This document shows positions 25,057-32,158 of a DNA stretch of 48,143 nucleotides, one piece after another. Below the pieces are notes generated by a model. It was not told the origin of the DNA. It made no database searches and saw nothing but the letters and a program-made list of their open reading frames with translations. The first letter of the stretch is position 1; each line of letters begins with the position of its first letter. Source of the stretch: Pseudonocardia sp. ICBG1293 (GTDB lineage Bacteria; Actinomycetota; Actinomycetes; Mycobacteriales; Pseudonocardiaceae); contig NZ_JAHLEL010000030.1 in assembly GCF_020131355.1 (NCBI RefSeq), positions 1 through 48,143 of the forward strand, read 5' to 3'. The position numbers and the translations under genes are program-made.

Positions 25057-25649
25057 TTACACTTCTCGGGCGGTGCGGGGCGCCATCCGATGTTGAGCGT
25101 CTGACTCAGATCCCAACACCGACCATCATTAAGAATGCGGCCCGGCCCAGTGAGATTATCATTCCAGATACGCTCTACCGCATTCCCACACGTCCTCGAT
25201 CCCCACGGAAGTTTCCCACACAGTTCCTGAAGGCCAGCCTTGCCGAGGTTCCAGAAATCAGTTCCTGTCATGTACAAGCGCGGGCCATTATCCCATCCGA
25301 CGTTCACCTTCCGGTCTCCCACGCTCTCTTCCGGATCCAGGACGATCTTTCCTGGATCCGCTGGGACGAGATACAAAATCGTGTACGAAGAACTCTTAAG
25401 CGTGTACTCGTGCGCCGTTCCCTGGGTCGTCCGAACTTCAGCACCCTTGACATATCCTGCCTGCTCCAAGCGGCGCGCTAACTCGCCTCCGATAATACCA
25501 TCACGTCCCGCACGAGAAATCGCCTCCGGCGAACCTTTAGACGTGTCAACTGACTGTTCCGCAAAAGCGAGTCCACCAATCGAACCCATCAAAACAACCA
25601 CAACCAACACAGTTCCGATAACACGCCACCCGAACTCTTTCGTTCTCAC
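25053..25649 (-). CDS. Second secreted protein with membrane partner (toxin candidate)
   Basis: GTG 25649 gives a textbook signal peptide: MRTKEFGWRV, hydrophobic IGTVLVVVVLMGSIGGLAFA, then EQSV. The TTG at 25676 in the same frame would add a poor leader. The mature part starts with SPEAISRAGRDGIIGGELARRLEQ-like helical sequence (SRAGRDGIIGGELARRLEQA), then a β-rich region (EYTLKSSSYTILYLVPADPG) and a Cys-containing end (LCGKLPWGSRTCGNAVERIW, then CWDLS). Lower GC than the backbone. The fold is not recognised; toxin is inferred from layout. Confidence 0.6.
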   Translation of the reverse strand: MRTKEFGWRVIGTVLVVVVLMGSIGGLAFAEQSVDTSKGSPEAISRAGRDGIIGGELARRLEQAGYVKGAEVRTTQGTAHEYTLKSSSYTILYLVPADPGKIVLDPEESVGDRKVNVGWDNGPRLYMTGTDFWNLGKAGLQELCGKLPWGSRTCGNAVERIWNDNLTGPGRILNDGRCWDLSQTLNIGWRPAPPEKCK

Positions 25650-25807
25650 GGTCGCATACAAACACGCCCCCCCCAATCAGTCAAGACCAACTACGAAAAA
25701 CGACCACCGAGATAATCCCGACACACCCAGAAAAACACCACAAAAGAACCGAACTGCGGGCCGAAGCTCCTCAGGCGCTCCACGCCCCTGACGGTCACAC
25801 CCCAACT

Positions 25808-25892
25808 CCTGCCAGCCGGCACCCCAGCACCTCATCACCGCCGCTTCACAGGCGATTCCAGCCACTTCTCAGTTGCTCTCGGCTCCTTCAGC
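25808..25892. repeat. repB 3' end remnant, copy Y (partner at 20008-20082)
   Basis: On the minus strand it ends GCCGAGAGCAACTGA, the same codons as the end of repB (GAES-x-stop), followed by GAAGTGGCTGG as at the real repB. The rest of the gene is replaced by the tandem repeat. It shows that a second repB-like copy once stood upstream of the 25053-25649 gene. Confidence 0.6.
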
Positions 25893-25942
25893 GCCTCACT
25901 CCACCGCCTCACTCCACCGCCTCACTCCACCGCCTCACTCGA
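25890..25942. repeat. 13-bp tandem repeat, four units
   Basis: The unit CGCCTCACTCCAC is repeated in tandem; the last unit ends CTCGACACC. It begins where the repB remnant ends. It may be an expansion by replication slippage or relic iterons. Confidence 0.6.
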
Positions 25943-26248
25943 CACCACCCCGACGACCCGAGAACCCCCAGCCCGACCACCAGGAACCGGAACGCACCAC
26001 CCAAAAAAGCGCCCTTCAGATTCAATAACACTACACCTGCGAGAGTCGCCTACGGCGCCACGAAAGAGACCGGTAAATCCTGTCTAATAGACAACTGAGA
26101 CAAGGGTCAATCCCGGCCAATCAACCACCTTAAACGACAACCCACTACCCAGAAAAGAACCGCTCCAGAAAAACCTCCGCCGCACCGCCCGCGACACATC
26201 GAAGACACTTTTCAGCACCATCCTGAAAAAACCACACCGGGCCGGCGA

Positions 26249-26334
26249 AGTGGCGTCCACCAGAGTGGTGTGCGACCGGCCCGGTGGCGGGCAGAGCCTG
26301 GGATAGGGCGGCCACCACTCTGGTGGACGCCACT
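26249..26334. repeat. 86-bp element with perfect 22-bp inverted repeat
   Basis: The arms 26249-26270 (AGTGGCGTCCACCAGAGTGG...) and 26313-26334 are exact reverse complements with a 42-bp spacer. It ends directly at the TA that flanks ISd copy 2. There is no coding capacity. It may be a very short MITE, a recombination site or a terminator; nothing similar is seen elsewhere in the window. Confidence 0.6.
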
Positions 26335-26335
26335 A

Positions 26336-27278
26336 GGGAGTGTTTCTTAACTCTGCCAATCGGGACTGCGGGATGATCATCGGGTGTTGCGTCGTGTGGT
26401 CCTGACCGATGCCCAGTGGGCCAGGCTCGAGCCGTTGTTGCCCTCGTCGGACGGGATGCCGGGGCGCCCGTTCGCCGATCACCGTCGGGTGGTCGAGGGG
26501 ATTATCTACCGGTTCCGGTGCGGAGTGGCTTGGCGCGATGTCCCGGTCGAGTTCGGGCCATGGCAGACGCTGTGGAAACGCCACCGCCGCTATGCAGGTG
26601 ACGGCACCTGGGATCACGTTCTCGCAGCTCTGCTGGCCGATGCCGACTCCGCCGGTCTGGTGGACTGGGCGGTCAGCGTCGACTCGTCGATCATCCGCGC
26701 CCACCAGCACGCCGCGACTCTCAGGCGCGACACAGGGGGCCGGATCGAACTACAAGAATCTGCGCGTCGAGCCGCCCGATCACGCCTTGGGCCGCTCTCG
26801 CGGCGGGCTGACCACGAAGATCCACCAGCTCGTTGACGGACACGGCCGCCCGCTGGTCGTGCTCGTCGGTCCCGGCCAGGCCGGTGACGCCCCGATGTTC
26901 CTGCACCTGATGAGTCACCTGCGTATCGACCGGGTCGGTGCGGGCCGGGCGCGGACCCGCCCCGAGCGGGTCCGCGGCGACAAGGCCTACTCCTCACGCG
27001 CGATCCGCCGGCACCTGCGCGAACGGCGGATCGTCGCGGTCATCCCGGAACCGGCTGACCAGCAGGGACACCGGAAACGACGCGGCACACGCGGCGGCCG
27101 ACCACCGATGTTCGACCGGGTCGACTACCGCGGCCGCAACGTCGTCGAACGCGGGTTCTGCGAGGTCAAGCAGTGGCGCGGCCTCGCGACCCGCTACGAC
27201 AAACTCGCCGTGACCTACCGCGGCGGGGTCGTCCTGAAGACCATCGTGACCTGGCTACGCGCGTTAGGAGACACGCCC
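26336..27278 (+). mobile_element. ISd copy 2 (943 bp, uninterrupted)
   Basis: The left end is GGGAGTGTTTCTTAA, three changes from the consensus GGGCGTGTCTCCTAA that the right end carries. TA flanks both sides. It is the most divergent of the four copies, so it is a separate lineage. Confidence 0.9.
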
Positions 27279-27281
27279 TAG
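26384..27281 (+). CDS. ISd transposase copy 2 (IS5 family, two frames)
   Basis: ORF A (26384-26836) begins MLRRVVLTDAQWARLEPLLP with the DUF4096-type domain and SVDSSIIRAHQHAA (first D). At ACACAGGGGGCC near 26735 the homology continues in the next frame as SNYKNLRVEPPDHALGRSRG, GTP-like TTKIHQLVDGHGRPLVVLVG, GDKAYSSRAIRRHL (second D) and VVERGFCEVKQWRGLATRYD (E). All copies share the G-run shift, so it is programmed frameshifting as in IS427-type elements. The stop TAG uses the flanking TA. Confidence 0.9.
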
Positions 27282-27365
27282 CCGGCCGTCCTGGTCGACC
27301 GGCCCTGGGCGCGGGCGAGCTCGGACCGGGCCGACAACCTCAGCGCCACCTTCTCCGCTGGAGAC

Positions 27366-27465
27366 GGCTGAGTGACAGCCGTCGGTCGCTGTCACTCAGC
27401 CGTCACTGGCTATTTCTGCTGGTCACAACGTGGTGAGTGACAGAGTGACAGCAGTGACAGTGCCG
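27366..27465. promoter_or_regulatory. Inverted repeat and TGACAG cluster
   Basis: GGCTGAGTGACAGC (27366-27379) and its exact complement (27388-27401) form a 14-bp stem with an 8-base loop. TGACAG recurs at least four more times in direct orientation by 27460. The cluster resembles iterons or multimeric operators just 5' of a replicative helicase remnant. Confidence 0.45.
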
Positions 27466-27470
27466 CCGCC

Positions 27471-27881
27471 GCGGACTTCCTGGCCACGGTCTCTGGAACC
27501 AACGGACTCGCCGGAGCCGCCGACGCCGTCCTCGTCCTCGTCCTCGAACGCGCTCGAGCCCAGGCCGATGGGATCCTGCACGTCACCGGCCGCGACATCG
27601 ACGAACAGGACTACCCGCTGTCATTCGACTCCGACACCGGAACATGGAACGTGCTGGACGGACCCGCCGAGGACTACCAGCTCCGCGACACCCGCGCGAA
27701 GATCCTGCGCCACCTACGCGACCATCCAGGCCGCAAGCCCAAACAGATCGCCGACGCACTCGCCCTCGACGCCGCCACCGTCCGCCAAACCTGCCGCCGC
27801 ATGGCCGCCGACCACCAACTCATCACCACCGTCACCGGGGAATACCGCGCCACCGAAACACCGGCTGCCAGCGGCGACTAG
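27471..27881 (+). pseudogene. Plasmid replicative helicase (RepA/AAA_25-like), C-terminal remnant
   Basis: The open frame begins without a start codon and reads DFLATVSGTNGLAGAADAVL, LVLVLERARAQADGILHVTG and RDIDEQDYPLSFD, the last strands of a RecA-like hexameric helicase core. A winged-helix tail follows (PGRKPKQIADALALDAATVR). The Walker A half is absent. It ends with the TAG made by the TA next to ISd copy 3. It is framed by two inverted ISd copies, which probably deleted the rest. Confidence 0.7.
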
Positions 27882-27895
27882 AGCGTGTCTCCTAA

Positions 27896-28016
27896 GAGGT
27901 CATTTCAGAACGAGGTCGACGTGTCTGTTGTAGACGACAAGCGGCTATCTGACCTGCCGTTTGATCTGTCGTCGAGGGGTCAATGGAAACTCGACAAGTC
28001 GTTCTGAAACGACCTC
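27896..28016 (-). repeat. MITE-1 copy 5, at the ISd copy 3 deletion joint
   Basis: 121 bp. The flanks do not match (TAA at left, TTA at right), as predicted for a recombinant between two copies that had TTA and TAA duplications. Confidence 0.92.
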
Positions 28017-28616
28017 TTATCTGCGCGGACCCGCTCGGGTCGGGTCCGCGGTCGGCCCGGACCGACCCGTCCGACGCTCAGATGTGACATCAGGTGCGCG
28101 AACATCGGGGCGTCACCGGCCTGTCCGGGGCCGACGAGTACGACCAGCGGGCGGCCGTGTCCGTCAACGAGCTGGTGGATCTTCGTGCCGAGCCCTCCGC
28201 GGGAGCGGCCCAAGGCGTGATCGGGTGGCTCGATCAGCAGATTCTTGTAGTTCGATCCGGCCCCCTGTGTCTCGCTGCAGGGTCGCGGCGTGTTGGTGAG
28301 CGCGGATGATCGTCGAGTCGACCGACACGGCCCAGTCCACGAGACCGGCGGAGTCGGCATCGGCGAGCAGAGCTGCGAGAACGTGGTCCCAGGTGCCGTC
28401 ACCGCAGTAGCGGCGGTGGCGTTTCCATAGGGTCTGCCACGGCCCGAACTCGACCGGGACATCACGCCAGGCCCGCCCGCAGCGGAACCGGTAGATGATC
28501 CCCTCGATCACTCTGCGGTGATCGGCGAACGGGCGCCCTGGCATCCCGTCCGACGAGGGCAGTAACGGCTCGAGTCGGTCCCACTGGGCATCGGTCAGGA
28601 CGGCACGGCGCGACAC
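28017..28616 (-). pseudogene. ISd transposase copy 3, C-terminal third deleted
   Basis: ORF A from 28616 and ORF B to ERVRADK are nearly the same as in copies 1 and 4. After that the frame enters MITE-1 (RSFQNDLSSFH) and stops. The second aspartate region is at the very edge and the glutamate block is missing, so no activity is expected. Confidence 0.88.
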
Positions 28617-28691
28617 CTACTGATCATCGCGCAGGCCCGACCAGCCGGGTTAGGAGACGCGCCCTAGCCGTTGGATTTCAATTTTGAATCG

Positions 28692-28706
28692 GCGTGTCGC
28701 GCACGC
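28692..28706. promoter_or_regulatory. Palindrome upstream of the RHH gene
   Basis: GCGTG-TCGCG-CACGC, centred about 38 bases before the ATG at 28737. A ribbon-helix-helix repressor of its own gene would bind such a site; this is inference. Confidence 0.35.
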
Positions 28707-28736
28707 GCTCCGGGTCGAGTCCGGTAAGAAGATCAC

Positions 28737-28985
28737 ATGGAGGAGACCCGACCGCGGAAGAAGCCGGGGCCGAAGCCGAAGGGGCCGCGTACCGCGACCC
28801 CGGTCTACCTGCCGAATGATCTACGGGCTGAGGCGCAGGAGATCGCGAGGCGCGATGGCCTGCCGCTGACGTCCGTCATCACGCGGATGGTCGCCGAGGC
28901 TCTCGGGCGGCCGGTGCCGTCGTACTGCTACCCGCGCCAGCAGATCGAGGCGCAGGAGGAGCTACCGCTGACCAAAGCCTCATAG
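28737..28985 (+). CDS. Ribbon-helix-helix DNA-binding protein, 82 aa
   Basis: The N-terminus is Lys/Pro/Arg-rich (RPRKKPGPKPKGPRTATP). A ribbon-helix-helix fold follows: strand PVYLPNDLR, helix AEAQEIARRDG and helix PLTSVITRMVAEAL. The start ATG 28737 has a weak AAGAAG upstream. Such proteins control plasmid copy number, partition or transfer genes. It lies upstream of the Rep-like gene with a terminator between them, so a role in replication control is possible but not shown. Confidence 0.7.
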   Translation: MEETRPRKKPGPKPKGPRTATPVYLPNDLRAEAQEIARRDGLPLTSVITRMVAEALGRPVPSYCYPRQQIEAQEELPLTKAS

Positions 28986-28988
28986 ACA

Positions 28989-29030
28989 CAGGAACGGGGT
29001 GGCCCTTGCCGGGGCCACCCCGTGATTCCT
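28989..29030 (+). terminator. Strong hairpin after the RHH gene
   Basis: Stem ACGGGGTGGCCC (28994-29005) pairs with GGGCCACCCCGT (29012-29023), with an outer AGGAA/TTCCT pairing. No U tract follows, as is common in actinobacteria. It starts a few bases after the stop at 28985. Confidence 0.7.
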
Positions 29031-29068
29031 GCGCGTCACACGGCCTGCCAGCCGATGTGACGCCGTAG

Positions 29069-29084
29069 CCCCGGCGAACCGGGG
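29069..29084 (+). promoter_or_regulatory. Hairpin in the leader of the Rep-like gene
   Basis: CCCCGG-CGAA-CCGGGG forms a 6-bp stem with a tetraloop 40 bases before the GTG start. It could act in attenuation or antisense control of rep expression. Confidence 0.35.
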
Positions 29085-29123
29085 CGGTTCCCTACCTCAC
29101 TCCAAGAGAAGGGGCGCTTTCGC

Positions 29124-30221
29124 GTGCCCAAGTCTACCTCGTCTAATTCTACTACGCACGTACCGGCGGGCCGGGCGTATCGCGTGGCGGCCGCCGCCCA
29201 CCGTCGGGCCGAGTACGGCCGGCGTCGTGCTGCTCGCCGTGTCGACGGCGGCCGGTTCGCGGTGCACCCGGGTTGGCGGGGCCGGATCCCGCACGGCCTG
29301 GTGGTGGTCACCGACCAGCCCGCCGCTCGCGAGCTCATCGACCGGGCCGCGGACGCCGAGGGATGGCGTGCGGACCGGCGCCACATCGCTTTGACCGTCC
29401 TGCAGACCCTCGCCGACGCAATGGACTGGCGTACTGGTCTGGTCATCGGGGCGACCCGGGAGAAGGCCGCTCAGCGGGCCGGAGCCAGCCTCCGCACGGT
29501 GAGCCGGGTCATCGCCTGGGCGAGCCGTGTCGGACTCCTCGTGTGCGTCGAGAAGGGCGCGACGGGCGCGTTCCTCGGGACCCGGTCCAACCGGGCTCCC
29601 GCCTACGTGTTCGTGAGCCCGTCCGGGATGCCGATCCCGCAGCCCCGCCGGGTCGCAGATGACCAGGGTGTGGACGAAATTGGCAACCCCCCCGCATCTT
29701 GCGTAAGCACTCAAACCCTTGGGCGCGAGGGCGTGAAGCGCGCTTCACCGAAGCGCCCGGCCTGGCCGAGTCGGGACCAGACCAGGGACGGCCGGGGGCG
29801 GGCAGCCGCGACGCAGACCGTCTTGGACCGGGCCGGGGTCCGCCGTGTCCCGTCGTGGAAGGCCTCAGCGATGCTGGCGCGCTGGTGGCGTTCCGGCTGG
29901 TCGGTGTCCGGGATGCTCTACGCGATCGACCACCACCCGGCCCGGCCCGGAGAGTCCCGCGGTGACGCGATCCGAGGTGCCCGCGACCCGCTGGCCGTGA
30001 TCGGGCACCGGCTCGCCGCATGGACCGGCCGCGAGCACGAGCTGCCCGCCGCCGTCCAGGCCGTCGACCCGGACGAGCGCCGCCGCCGCGCCGCCCGCCT
30101 GGCCGCGCAGCTCGACGAGCCCGCCCAGCAGCCGCGGTACACCGTTTCCACCGCGGCCGGGCGACAGCAGGCCCGGGACCTGTTCGCCGCCGCTCAGCGG
30201 GCACGTCGGGCAGCCGCGTGA
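29124..30221 (+). CDS. Plasmid replication initiator-like protein, 365 aa
   Basis: The start is GTG 29124, after GAGAAGGGG. The N-terminal half has a winged-helix layout: HIALTVLQTLADAMDWRTGL, then GATREKAAQRAGASLRTVSR and VIAWASRVGLLVCVEKGATG. The C-terminal half has RVPSWKASAMLARWWRSGWS and SGMLYAIDHHP, which recur in Rep proteins of Pseudonocardia and Rhodococcus-type plasmids as far as I recall, and a long charged helix (PDERRRRAARLAAQLDEPAQ). No nuclease or ATPase motif is seen. With repA broken, this is the best candidate for the working replicon, but the function is inferred. Confidence 0.55.
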   Translation: MPKSTSSNSTTHVPAGRAYRVAAAAHRRAEYGRRRAARRVDGGRFAVHPGWRGRIPHGLVVVTDQPAARELIDRAADAEGWRADRRHIALTVLQTLADAMDWRTGLVIGATREKAAQRAGASLRTVSRVIAWASRVGLLVCVEKGATGAFLGTRSNRAPAYVFVSPSGMPIPQPRRVADDQGVDEIGNPPASCVSTQTLGREGVKRASPKRPAWPSRDQTRDGRGRAAATQTVLDRAGVRRVPSWKASAMLARWWRSGWSVSGMLYAIDHHPARPGESRGDAIRGARDPLAVIGHRLAAWTGREHELPAAVQAVDPDERRRRAARLAAQLDEPAQQPRYTVSTAAGRQQARDLFAAAQRARRAAA

Positions 30222-30310
30222 CCCTCGCTGCCCGCCACCCACGGGACGGGCCGAACAACCACCCCCCGATCCCGCGGCCGGTTCGAGCAGCGGCGAGGAG
30301 GTGAGCGCCC

Positions 30311-30379
30311 GTGTGCGCCGATGGCTGCTACAAGATGAAGCAGGACAACCGGTAGGTCTGCATCAAGTGCGGTCACTGA
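30311..30379 (+). pseudogene. Tiny zinc-finger-like peptide with in-frame TAG
   Basis: GTG 30311 reads VCADGCYKMKQDNR, then TAG, then VCIKCGH and TGA. Two Cys pairs plus a final His would make a small zinc ribbon if the TAG were a sense codon such as TAC. It follows the Rep-like gene on the same strand. It is very short and may be chance. Confidence 0.25.
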
Positions 30380-30387
30380 CCCCCGGC

Positions 30388-30430
30388 TCGGAGGTCGGGC
30401 CTGCCAAGGAACGGCGGGCCCGACCTCCGA
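30388..30430. terminator. Bidirectional terminator between rep and relE
   Basis: TCGGAGGTCGGGC (30388-30400) pairs exactly with GCCCGACCTCCGA (30418-30430), with a 17-base loop. It lies between convergent genes and directly at the relE stop. Confidence 0.75.
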
Positions 30431-30715
30431 TCAGGTCAAACGATCGTAGATCTCCCGCCGGTGCCCGAGGGCGAGGACCAGGACGACAAGTTGGTCGTCC
30501 TGGGGCTCGTAGACCACGCGCCAGTCGCCGACCTTGAGCCGCCAGGCTCCGGGCTCACCCTTGAGCGGCTTCCCGGCCGGTGGTGCCGGGCGCGGCTGGT
30601 CAGCGAGCGTGCCCACCGCGGCCAGGATGCGGCGGGCCACCTGCGGGTCGAGCTTGCGCAGGGCCTTACTCGCCGAGCCCGTCCAGGTGATGCGCCAGTG
30701 GGGAGCGTCTGGCAC
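30431..30715 (-). CDS. relE: RelE/ParE-family toxin, 94 aa
   Basis: Typical RelE mRNA-interferase layout: WRITWTGSASKALRKLDPQV at the N-terminus, GKPLKGEPGAWRLKVGDWRV and VYEP in the core strands, and LALGHRREIYDRL at the end. The conserved basic residues (R in WRLKVGDWR, HRR near the C-terminus) are the ones used for ribosome-dependent cleavage in this family. It starts 3 bases after the antitoxin stop and forms an addiction module that favours plasmid retention. Confidence 0.92.
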   Translation of the reverse strand: MPDAPHWRITWTGSASKALRKLDPQVARRILAAVGTLADQPRPAPPAGKPLKGEPGAWRLKVGDWRVVYEPQDDQLVVLVLALGHRREIYDRLT

Positions 30716-30718
30716 GTG

Positions 30719-30976
30719 TCAGCGCTGGTCGAACTCGGCGAGCAGGGCAGCGTGATCGACGGGCGCGCCGGTCTCGGCCTTCGCCTCGCGAGCCATCCGA
30801 GACAACCCCCGGTCTTCCAGCTCGTCGAGCAGGTCGAGGACTTCAGCCGGGACGACGGCGGCGACCCGCTTGCCGTGGCTGGTGATCGCGGTCGTGACAC
30901 CGGCATGCTGAGCGCGGCCCACGACGTCGGCGAAGTGGCGCCGCGCGTCGGTCGAGGACATCTCCGCAGCAGTCAT
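30719..30976 (-). CDS. Phd/YefM-family antitoxin, 85 aa
   Basis: I chose ATG 30976 (MTAAEMSSTDARRHFADVVG) because AAGAGG lies 11 bases upstream; the in-frame start at 31000 is also open. The N-terminal DNA-binding domain has STDARRHFADVVGRAQHAG and the conserved TSHGKRVAAVVPAE strand. The C-terminal tail is acidic and helical and would wrap the RelE toxin. Such proteins repress their own operon; TTGTACAA-like sequence near 30990-31000 could be an operator. Confidence 0.9.
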   Translation of the reverse strand: MTAAEMSSTDARRHFADVVGRAQHAGVTTAITSHGKRVAAVVPAEVLDLLDELEDRGLSRMAREAKAETGAPVDHAALLAEFDQR

Positions 30977-31182
30977 GTTCAAAATGTACCTCTTGTACAA
31001 AGTCGTGTCGACGTGGCTGCGTGGATGACCATGCGCCGCTCACCGGATAAACGGGCATTTCGGGTGCTTGCAGGGCAGATAACGACTCCGGGCCGCGTTT
31101 CCGCAGTTCAGTCGAGCCGATATCGCACATTATGTTCGATCGAGCCCAGTGAGACCGCTTGCTATCGCTTGCAAGATCTAGC

Positions 31183-31225
31183 GTCAGGATTACCTAACAA
31201 AGAGGCATCGTCAGGGTATCCTGAC
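31183..31225 (+). promoter_or_regulatory. Paired operator-like palindromes before 31229
   Basis: GTCAGGATTACCTAAC (31183-31198) and GTCAGGGTATCCTGAC (31210-31225) share GTCAGGnTnnCCTnAC and lie 27 bases apart, on the same helix face within half a turn. The second ends 3 bases before the ATG, so binding there would block translation initiation or transcription. Confidence 0.55.
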
Positions 31226-31228
31226 AGT

Positions 31229-31765
31229 ATGGGGTGGACCTGGGACACTGGTTACGGACCGGCCTACGAACACGAGGGCTACGCCGCCGTAGTCCTCGAT
31301 GGCGACACGGTCACCGGGATCCACGACGATCTGACCAACAGTCGGTTCGTGGGCTGGCGCGCCGCGTGTGTCTGCGGTTGGCGCGGGGAGAGGTTCTGGT
31401 CCCGCGCGGAGGTGGTGGCCACGGACTCCTGCTACGCCGAGCAGGTCGCGCTCTATCCGAGTTCAGCCAGTGTCGCCCCGGAGTCGGTGGAGGGCCCCGA
31501 GGAGGGCGAGGGTGCGCAGGGACAGTGGCGTACGCACCTGGGCGAGGCGCTGCCGGGGCTTGCGGTGCACGATGCCGCGGTTCGGTTGGCTGAGATCCGC
31601 GAGGAGCTGGACACCGCGGTCGGCCGGGCCCGGGCTGCCGGGGCGTCCTGGACAGTGATCGGTGACGCGGCCGGCCTGACCCGCCAGTCGGCCCACGAAC
31701 GCTGGGGAGCGGCCTTCCCGCCCCCGCCCCGTTCGACGGAGGCCAGGACGAGGAGCACGCGATGA
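31229..31765 (+). CDS. Hypothetical protein with C-terminal helix-turn-helix, 178 aa
   Basis: ATG 31229 (MGWTWDTGYGPAYEHEGYAA) lies directly after the palindromes. The N-terminal half contains a CxC-type ACVCGWRGERF segment that suggests a small zinc or ligand site. The C-terminal half has a helix (RLAEIREELDTAVGRARAAG) and a helix-turn-helix-like ASWTVIGDAAGLTRQSAHER, typical of small actinobacterial DNA-binding proteins. It may bind the paired palindromes. The stop overlaps the next start by 4 bases. Confidence 0.65.
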   Translation: MGWTWDTGYGPAYEHEGYAAVVLDGDTVTGIHDDLTNSRFVGWRAACVCGWRGERFWSRAEVVATDSCYAEQVALYPSSASVAPESVEGPEEGEGAQGQWRTHLGEALPGLAVHDAAVRLAEIREELDTAVGRARAAGASWTVIGDAAGLTRQSAHERWGAAFPPPPRSTEARTRSTR

Positions 31766-32133
31766 GCACCTGCACCCACCCCGGGGCGCACGTCCACGGC
31801 TTGGTCGGTTCCGGACCGGTCGCCGTGGCGCCCGAGGAGACCCGTCTTGCCCTGGAACCGGCCGAGTGGGGCCACCTCGACGGACCGTTGCGCCGCGGGG
31901 AGCGCATGTCGGCTGCGATCGGGGCGTGCAGCAGTTGCGGGGCGCTGGTGGTGTCGGTGTCGACCTGGCACCCCGCCGACGGTCAGGGGGAGCACGCGGT
32001 GCAGTACCGGACTCCCTGGACTGCGATGCACGGTCCGAACTCGGCTGAGGCGGTACCGGCCGATCCTGCGGCGCGGCCGCCGCTCCCGGTGACGCTGGTG
32101 GGGTTCGGCGGTCAGGATCTGACGCCCCGTTGA
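31762..32133 (+). CDS. Hypothetical protein, 123 aa
   Basis: The ATG at 31762 overlaps the upstream stop (ATGA), so the two genes are coupled. The product begins MSTCTHPGAHVHGLVG, has CSSCGALVV in the middle and a long Pro-rich end. The cysteines and histidines could bind zinc. There is no signal peptide or membrane segment. No family is recognised. Confidence 0.5.
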   Translation: MSTCTHPGAHVHGLVGSGPVAVAPEETRLALEPAEWGHLDGPLRRGERMSAAIGACSSCGALVVSVSTWHPADGQGEHAVQYRTPWTAMHGPNSAEAVPADPAARPPLPVTLVGFGGQDLTPR

Positions 32134-32158
32134 AGCTGAGCCAAGGGACCGGCGGGTG

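Larger units (their letters stand above)
25650..26335. other. Gene-free region with repB remnant and repeats
   Basis: There is no convincing gene. It holds a relic of a repB 3' end (25808-25892), a 13-bp tandem repeat (25890-25942), a palindrome TGTCTAATAGACA at 26081-26093 and a long inverted repeat (26249-26334). The middle (26000-26230) is AT-richer, which is uncommon here and fits a former control or origin region. Confidence 0.5.
27881..28664 (-). mobile_element. ISd copy 3, deleted between two MITE-1 sites (784 bp)
   Basis: The ends are GAGCGTGTCTCCTAA and TTAGGAGACGCGCCC with TA flanks. Internally it goes straight from the right-end sequence into MITE-1 and then to GCGCAGATAA, skipping the 3' third of the transposase. 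The two junctions are those of MITE-1 copies 3 and 2 in ISd copy 1. Confidence 0.9.

Noticed and set aside
25890..25942. 13-bp tandem repeats as a CRISPR or iteron array
   Set aside because: Head-to-tail units without spacers; no A+T-rich box next to them and no Rep gene intact beside them, so only a simple tandem repeat is supported.
26336..28664. Composite transposon made of two inverted ISd copies
   Set aside because: The two ISd copies are from different sublineages and each has its own TA duplication; the helicase remnant between them shows a deletion rather than mobile cargo.
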